NCBI GenBank assembly: GCA_035948855.1
Contig: DASZIT010000073.1
Span: 1-16,648, forward strand
Reading direction: 5' to 3'
From: DASZIT01 sp035948855
Lineage (GTDB): Bacteria > Actinomycetota > Acidimicrobiia > Acidimicrobiales > RAAP-2
DNA length: 16,648 nucleotides
Made by a program: the position numbers and the translations under genes
Part shown: piece after piece, positions 12,942 to 16,648 of the stretch
Position numbering within the stretch: the stretch's first letter is position 1
Layout of the letters: each line of letters starts with the position of its first letter
The notes under the pieces: generated by a model
The model's input: only the letters and a program-made list of their open reading frames with translations
Told to the model about the DNA's origin: nothing
The model's database searches: none

Positions 12942-13196
12942 TCACTTCCAACGGAAATGGACGAATACCCTCCCGAAGTTGTGCGAATCCTTCTCGACCC
13001 GGTCATACAGGGCCTTGATCTCCTTCTGGTCGAGAAACCGCAACACTCGCTTCTTCAGCTGCCCGCTTCCCTTGCCCGGGATGATCTCGACCAGCGGCGC
13101 CTTCTTCTCGATGGCCTCGTCGATGATGGATCGGAGCGCCCGGTCGATGTCTTCACCGCGGTTGTAGATGTCGTGGAGGTCGAGCTTTAGCTTCAC
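12942..13196 (-). CDS. Small Smr-domain protein
   Basis: An 84-residue protein consisting of little more than one Smr (small MutS-related) domain, the module associated with nucleic-acid nicking or RNA cleavage in MutS2 and stand-alone Smr proteins. LDLHD (5-9) is the conserved first motif, and VEIIPGKGSGQLKKRV (36-51) corresponds to the second, with Pro where many family members have His (HGKG). I recall this IIPGKGSG variant as usual for the short actinobacterial form, so it is probably not a defect. The C-terminus is strongly basic-aromatic (GRVFVHFRWK). The start is GTG 13196; no strong Shine-Dalgarno is seen. It is convergent with the RDD gene and divergent from the AlkB-like gene. Its substrate is unknown. 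Confidence 0.82.
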   Translation of the reverse strand: MKLKLDLHDIYNRGEDIDRALRSIIDEAIEKKAPLVEIIPGKGSGQLKKRVLRFLDQKEIKALYDRVEKDSHNFGRVFVHFRWK

Positions 13197-13282
13197 CGGT
13201 TCCGGTCTACACGACAGCTGGGGGTCGCCGGCCTGACCGCGATCGCCGGGGTGGCCGTGGGGTGTGGCAGGGTGGTCGGGTT

Positions 13283-13948
13283 ATGCCGCGGCTGATCCCC
13301 CGAGACCGGGTCGAGGTAGCCCCGGGAGCGGTTCATCTACCCGGCTGGCTCGACCTCGACGCCCAACGGGAACTGGTGAGTTCGTGCGAGACGTGGATCG
13401 CCCGGGCCGGAGGGACCCAGGCGCCGCATCTGCCCACCGGGGGAGTCATGTCGGTGGAGATGGCCTGCCTCGGCTGGCACTGGTTCCCCTACGGCTACAG
13501 CCTGACGGTGGTCGACGGTGACGGCCGGCCGGTGGCCCCATTCCCCCCCGAGCTGGGAGAACTCGGTCGGCGGGCCGTCACCGACGCCTACCAGGATCCG
13601 GGCGCCGGGAACGCCTACCGACCCGACGTAGCCCTGATCAATTGGTATGGCCCCGCCGCCCGGATGGGCATGCACGCCGACCGGGACGAGCGGAGTATGG
13701 CCCCGGTCGTCTCCCTCAGCCTGGGGCAGACCTGCGTTTTCCGGTTTGGCAATGCTTCTACCCGCAACCGGCCGTGGACCGATGTCGAACTCGAATCCGG
13801 CGACCTCTTCGTCTTCGGCGGCCAATCCCGGTTGGCCTATCACGGGGTACCCAAACTGCTTCCCGGCACCGGAGATCCGGCCATCGGTATTTCGGGAGGT
13901 CGCTACAACCTCACCCTTCGCCAAACCGGATTAGCGGTGCGCGGCTGA
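13283..13948 (+). CDS. AlkB-type 2-oxoglutarate/Fe(II) dioxygenase
   Basis: A 221-residue oxygenase related to AlkB, which oxidatively removes alkyl groups from DNA or RNA bases. The double-stranded beta-helix core shows NWYGPAARMGMHADRDE (120-136) with iron ligands His131 and Asp133, the third ligand His187 in YHGV, and RYNLTLR (207-213) with Arg207 and Arg213 for 2-oxoglutarate and substrate. The N-terminal part (residues 1-80) contains LGWHWFPYGYSL, part of the substrate lid. ATG 13283 is chosen; GTG 13262 would add seven unconserved residues. A G-rich run (GGCAGGGTGG) just upstream may serve as a weak ribosome site. Its end lies 11 bases from the convergent regulator. It is more probably a repair enzyme than a biosynthetic one, but the substrate is not shown. 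Confidence 0.9.
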   Translation: MPRLIPRDRVEVAPGAVHLPGWLDLDAQRELVSSCETWIARAGGTQAPHLPTGGVMSVEMACLGWHWFPYGYSLTVVDGDGRPVAPFPPELGELGRRAVTDAYQDPGAGNAYRPDVALINWYGPAARMGMHADRDERSMAPVVSLSLGQTCVFRFGNASTRNRPWTDVELESGDLFVFGGQSRLAYHGVPKLLPGTGDPAIGISGGRYNLTLRQTGLAVRG

Positions 13949-13959
13949 GCCGGACGGCG

Positions 13960-14640
13960 TCAGCCGGTCCCGGTCCGATCGGGCGAGGTTTCCGGTTCCA
14001 GCCGCACCACCAGACGACAACCCGCCCGACGGGCATCCTTGGCTTCCAGCCGCTCAACCGCCACGCCGCCGACGCCCTCGGCGAGGCCCTCGGCCTGGCC
14101 GAGGTGTAACTGGCAGACGGTGTCCGGGTCGGTGTGGGCCACATCTTCGAAGGGGCAACGCTCGAGGATGAAGTCGACCCGGCGCGCCCGTTCCGTCCGG
14201 ATCGGGCGAAAGCCCCGACGAGTCATCTCCTCTTCCAGGAGATCGAGTTGGTCGCCGGTTCCTTCCAACTCGGCTCCACGTCGGCGCCCTTCCTGGCGGC
14301 CGATCTGGCGGGGTTCCACCTTGTGGCGAACGGCGTCGCTCAGGAGTTGGGCAAGCCAGGCGTACGGGCCGGGAGTACCCCACCGGCCGGCCGCTTCGGG
14401 ATGGAGCCGATACAGCAGTCGAGGGCGCCCGGGTCGCTGCCGGACCTCGACGTCCTCCACCACCAACTGGGCCTCCTTCAGCACGGCCAGGTGCTGGCGA
14501 ACGGCGTTGTGATTGAGCTTCACGTGGTCGGTGAGGTCAGCTACCCCGACCGGATCGGGTGCGGTCAGGATGTATCGGAACAGGCGGTGGCGAGTCGGAT
14601 CACCGAGAGCGCGAGCCTCGCGCTGCACTTCGTCGTCCAC
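13960..14640 (-). CDS. Winged-helix regulator with predicted iron-sulfur site (SufR-like)
   Basis: A 226-residue cytoplasmic regulator. The N-terminal ArsR/DeoR-like winged helix (about 5-80) reads EARALGDPTRHRLFRYIL, then DLTDHVKLNHNAVRQHLAVLKEAQLV as the recognition region and the wing RPGRPRLLYRLHP. The C-terminal domain has Cys162 in RCPFEDVA, Cys176 in DTVCQLHL, His179 and Cys208 in RAGCRL. The Cys-x13-Cys spacing followed by a distal Cys matches the cluster-binding pattern of SufR-type repressors, so an Fe-S sensor is likely (family knowledge plus inference). No suf operon is visible here. GTG 14640 is chosen because GGGAGG lies about eight bases upstream; longer upstream frame lacks similarity. 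The ORF converges with the AlkB-like gene. Confidence 0.83.
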   Translation of the reverse strand: MDDEVQREARALGDPTRHRLFRYILTAPDPVGVADLTDHVKLNHNAVRQHLAVLKEAQLVVEDVEVRQRPGRPRLLYRLHPEAAGRWGTPGPYAWLAQLLSDAVRHKVEPRQIGRQEGRRRGAELEGTGDQLDLLEEEMTRRGFRPIRTERARRVDFILERCPFEDVAHTDPDTVCQLHLGQAEGLAEGVGGVAVERLEAKDARRAGCRLVVRLEPETSPDRTGTG

Positions 14641-14656
14641 CCAAGACCCTCCCTGA

Positions 14657-14695
14657 CCGAAATTCGGGTTTCCTCCGGAATAACACAAAATTCCG
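14657..14695 (-). promoter_or_regulatory. Two inverted repeats upstream of the SufR-like gene (candidate operators)
   Basis: CCGAA-A-TTCGG (14657-14667) and CGGAAT-N8-ATTCCG (14676-14695) lie 17-55 bases before the GTG at 14640, in an A/T-richer stretch. The half-sites CCGAA and CGGAAT share a core, so they may be two sites for one dimeric regulator. Autoregulation by the SufR-like protein is the simplest inference. No confident -35/-10 pair was identified there. Confidence 0.4.
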
Positions 14696-14861
14696 CCTAT
14701 GGCAGCACTCTGGCAATTTCGTTCTTCTATCTCGGGTGAATTGGGTCCAATCGGCAAGACCGGTTGGTCCCGTTTGATTGCCTTTTGAAGACCCGTACGG
14801 GTTCTCGCGCCACGGCCCATCTCCCGATATCCGATCCTCGGCACCTGATGCCCCGACGAGT

Positions 14862-14867
14862 GATACT
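14862..14867 (+). promoter_or_regulatory. -10 box of the lipoprotein gene (leaderless)
   Basis: GATACT at 14862-14867 lies five bases before the GTG at 14873, as in other leaderless starts in this window. The -35 region is poor. No Shine-Dalgarno is present. Confidence 0.4.
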
Positions 14868-14872
14868 GGATC

Positions 14873-15427
14873 GTGGCTCGACGACGTTTCCCCACGGCGT
14901 GTGTCCTGGGTTGCGTCTCCCTCGTCTTGTTGGGCTGTGGATCGGCGTCCGCTCAGTCGGCGGCGCCTCGTGATGCCTGCTCGTTGATGACCGGGAAACA
15001 GGCCGGCGCCGTCATGGGTGGACCGGTTCGGGTATCACCGTCGCAGGCCATCCCGGGGAATCAGAGTTCGTGTCTCTACTCGCCCGACGGGTCGTTGCCC
15101 GGCGCGCTGATCGTGAACGTTTCGTGGGACACGCGATCGATCGCCAACTTCACCGCCCTCCATGGCGGCCAGGCAAGAATTGTTCCTGGGACTACGCCGA
15201 CGGGAGCGAAAATTCCACCGGTCGAGTACACGAAAGTCTCCGTCGACGGATCGACCGCCTACTGGGTACCCCTCCTGCCGGTTCCGAGCGGGAGCAATGC
15301 GCCCACGAATTCCAGCCAATTGAGCGGCACGGTGCACGGCTACGTGGTGACGCTCATTTCCATGGGTCTCAACCAAACCCAGGATGAGCGGGCGCTCGGC
15401 CTGATGCTCCGCCAGCTGAATCTCTGA
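14873..15427 (+). CDS. Predicted lipoprotein, DUF3558-like
   Basis: A 184-residue secreted lipoprotein. The N-terminus is VARRRFPTACVLGCVSLVLLGCGS: a basic start, a hydrophobic segment and a lipobox LLGC with the acylated cysteine at residue 22. The mature part begins DACSLMTGKQAGAVMGG, the CSLxT...G opening seen in actinobacterial DUF3558-type proteins, with partner Cys67 in QSSCLYSPDG probably forming a disulfide with Cys36. A beta-rich domain follows, ending in a helical ERALGLMLRQL. The function of such cell-envelope lipoproteins is not known. GTG 14873 is supported by the preceding -10 box and by the signal peptide starting directly there. It converges with the GNAT gene 24 bases away, with no hairpin seen between. 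Confidence 0.78.
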   Translation: MARRRFPTACVLGCVSLVLLGCGSASAQSAAPRDACSLMTGKQAGAVMGGPVRVSPSQAIPGNQSSCLYSPDGSLPGALIVNVSWDTRSIANFTALHGGQARIVPGTTPTGAKIPPVEYTKVSVDGSTAYWVPLLPVPSGSNAPTNSSQLSGTVHGYVVTLISMGLNQTQDERALGLMLRQLNL

Positions 15428-15451
15428 CGCCATCGGGGCGGCACGACCGGG

Positions 15452-15922
15452 CTATTGCCGAATCATCCGGCGTTCGACACAGTCGTCGACACCCACTTCC
15501 TCACCGCCTGCATCCACGAAGCCGTGGCGGCGATAGAGCGCCGCCGCGTGGTCGTTGCCGGCCATGACGCACAACACGACCCGGCTGGTTGGTTGGATGA
15601 CCTCCCAGCCGAGGACCGCGTCGACCAACGCATCACCGACTCCGTGGCCGCGCCCGAATGGCGCCACCCACATCGAGATCAGCTCGACGTCGCCGCCGCC
15701 TTGGACTGCGCTCACCATGCCGGCCGGTTTCCGGTCGAGATCGGCTATGACGTTGAACGGCACCGCCTGCAACCGGTCGCGCCAACGCGGCTCGAGGTCG
15801 CCCTCGCCCTGCCACTCCGCCAGCTTCGTCTTGAACGCCTCCGGAGCGTCGCTCAGGGCATCGAGCCGTAACTCCCGCCAGGCTCGCCAGTCATCTCCGC
15901 CAACCTGCCGGATGGTGATCAC
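15452..15922 (-). CDS. GNAT-family N-acetyltransferase
   Basis: A 156-residue acetyl-CoA-dependent acetyltransferase. IRQVGGDDWRAWRELRLDAL is the typical first strand and helices. Motif A is seen in ELISMWVAPFGRGHGVGDALV (80-100), with the pyrophosphate-binding RGHGVG (91-96). NDHAAALYRRHGFVDAG (123-139) is motif B, with Asn123 and Tyr130 in the usual positions. The acceptor could be a small molecule or a protein N-terminus; it cannot be told. GTG 15922 is chosen because GAGGG lies five to six bases upstream and because the domain starts there. It begins seven bases after the upstream TIGR00725-like gene, so the two form a bicistronic unit. Confidence 0.88.
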   Translation of the reverse strand: MITIRQVGGDDWRAWRELRLDALSDAPEAFKTKLAEWQGEGDLEPRWRDRLQAVPFNVIADLDRKPAGMVSAVQGGGDVELISMWVAPFGRGHGVGDALVDAVLGWEVIQPTSRVVLCVMAGNDHAAALYRRHGFVDAGGEEVGVDDCVERRMIRQ

Positions 15923-15929
15923 GATTCCC

Positions 15930-16424
15930 TCACGCCGGCCCTGGCGATCCGGCGGATGCCATGCGCAGTGCCACCGCCACCGCCTCCTGGGGATCCCCGA
16001 TGGGCACGATCCCCGCATCCAGCCGACCATCGGGCCGGGTGAGCGACCAGGTACCGAGGCCGACCACCGGGATCCCGGCCCGGAGCGCCAGCCCGATCTC
16101 GGAAAGGGTGCCGTACTCCCCGTCGACGGCGATCACCGCGCCCGCGGATCCGACCACCAGGGCATTGCGGGCTTCGCCGAGGCCGGTGGCAATGACCACG
16201 TCGACCCACTGGTTGGCGGCCGACGGGTCGCCACCGGGAAGGATGCCGACGGTCAGTCCACCTGCCGCCTTGGCCCCCCGGCAGGCGGCGGCCATCACCC
16301 CACCGAGGCCGCCGCAGACGATGACCGCTCCCGCCGACGCGAGGGCGGCGCCGACCGCTTCTGCGGCGGCCGCCACGGGACCGGTCACTTCGGAGCCACC
16401 GATGACCGCGATCTGGGTCGCCAT
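15930..16424 (-). CDS. TIGR00725/LOG-like Rossmann-fold protein
   Basis: A 164-residue protein of the SLOG/LOG-like superfamily, close in size and motifs to the TIGR00725 group. IAVIGGSEV forms the first strand, GGLGGVMAAACRGAKAAGG (38-56) is the nucleotide-binding glycine loop, GEARN (83-87) and DGEYGTLSE (101-109) match the conserved catalytic stretch (G-x-G-T-x-x-E) of LOG/YpsA-like folds. LOG enzymes hydrolyse cytokinin-type ribotides, but TIGR00725 proteins have no settled function, so nucleotide binding is the safe call. ATG 16424 is the natural start. TACGCT ends nine bases upstream, a possible near-leaderless promoter. The following gene is a GNAT acetyltransferase seven bases on. Confidence 0.82.
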   Translation of the reverse strand: MATQIAVIGGSEVTGPVAAAAEAVGAALASAGAVIVCGGLGGVMAAACRGAKAAGGLTVGILPGGDPSAANQWVDVVIATGLGEARNALVVGSAGAVIAVDGEYGTLSEIGLALRAGIPVVGLGTWSLTRPDGRLDAGIVPIGDPQEAVAVALRMASAGSPGPA

Positions 16425-16506
16425 AATTCGCCCAGCGTAGGCGGCGGATTCTGCCGAGCGTCGGTCCACCAAGAGGTCGTGCGGGGGAGAGCGTCGGAGG
16501 ACGATT

Positions 16507-16581
16507 TGGCGCCCTCGGCAGGAATTGAACCTGCGCACATGGCTTCGGAGGCCAATGCTCTATCCGCTGAGCTACGAGGGC
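16507..16581 (-). tRNA. tRNA-Arg (anticodon CCG), CCA encoded
   Basis: On the minus strand the acceptor GCCCTCG (16581-16575) pairs with CGAGGGC (16517-16511), followed by discriminator G and an encoded CCA (16509-16507). The D stem is GCTC/GAGC, the T arm is GCAGG-TTCAATT-CCTGC, and the anticodon loop CTCCGAA gives CCG (16548-16546), reading the Arg codon CGG common in this GC-rich DNA. The anticodon stem has one U-U mismatch at its outermost pair, the other four pairs being standard. Total length is 75 nt including CCA. Confidence 0.96.
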
Positions 16582-16648
16582 AACCGGCGGGGCTGCAACC
16601 TGGCCGGATGACCGTGGAACCGCACCACCGAACCAATAACTGTAGTCG

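Noticed and set aside
16507..16581. tRNA-Arg as an integration site of a mobile element
   Set aside because: No integrase, direct repeat of the tRNA 3' end, or atypical cargo is visible on either side in this window.
16385..16636. Minus-strand 83-residue frame reading CPRSSADRALASEAMC
   Set aside because: It runs through the tRNA-Arg gene; this type of peptide is a familiar false translation of a tRNA.

Overview
The window is GC-rich, gene-dense bacterial chromosome. Gene content and signals point to an actinobacterium, possibly of the Acidimicrobiia (inference): a DrrA/DrrB-type exporter, an RDD protein paired with nonapeptide repeats, a SufR-like iron-sulfur regulator, frequent GTG starts, and several genes whose start codon lies 5-9 bases after a TANNNT-like -10 box, the layout of leaderless transcripts. 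No phage, transposon, CRISPR array or other clear mobile element was seen, and no gene-free stretch exceeds 300 bases.

Left part (1-5087, plus strand): the 3' portion of thiC (thiamine pyrimidine synthesis), then a tightly packed set: a DEAD-box RNA helicase, a PIG-L/LmbE-type zinc deacetylase, a class I glutamine amidotransferase and a hemolysin III/PAQR membrane protein. The joins are a TGATG overlap, an 8-base gap and an ATGA overlap. The helicase follows a leader of about 170 bases that can fold into four consecutive hairpins behind a credible promoter. This is the most distinctive non-coding structure in the window. A YCII-family protein with its own Shine-Dalgarno and TTG start follows, closed by a hairpin.

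Middle (5136-11695): on the minus strand an ABC exporter pair (ATPase then permease, TGATG overlap), aconitase, and a SAM-dependent methyltransferase. A MarR regulator is divergent from the exporter. The 116-base gap between them is A/T-rich near the regulator and holds a perfect 5-3-5 palindrome overlapping opposed promoter boxes, so the regulator probably controls itself and the exporter. A PrxQ/Bcp peroxiredoxin follows.

Right part (11796-16648): a protein built on nine tandem nonapeptide repeats overlaps an RDD membrane protein by ATGA and is preceded by a possible 12-codon leader peptide. Then come a small Smr protein (minus), an AlkB-type dioxygenase (plus), a winged-helix regulator with the cysteine pattern of the SufR group (minus), a predicted lipoprotein (plus), a bicistron of a TIGR00725/LOG-like protein and a GNAT acetyltransferase (minus), and tRNA-Arg(CCG) with encoded CCA (minus).

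Most genes are ordinary housekeeping or stress functions. The unusual material is regulatory or architectural: the helicase leader, the split repeat-RDD pair with its leader ORF, palindromes by the two regulators, and recurrent leaderless promoters. Nothing here is clearly a new defence or biosynthetic system.
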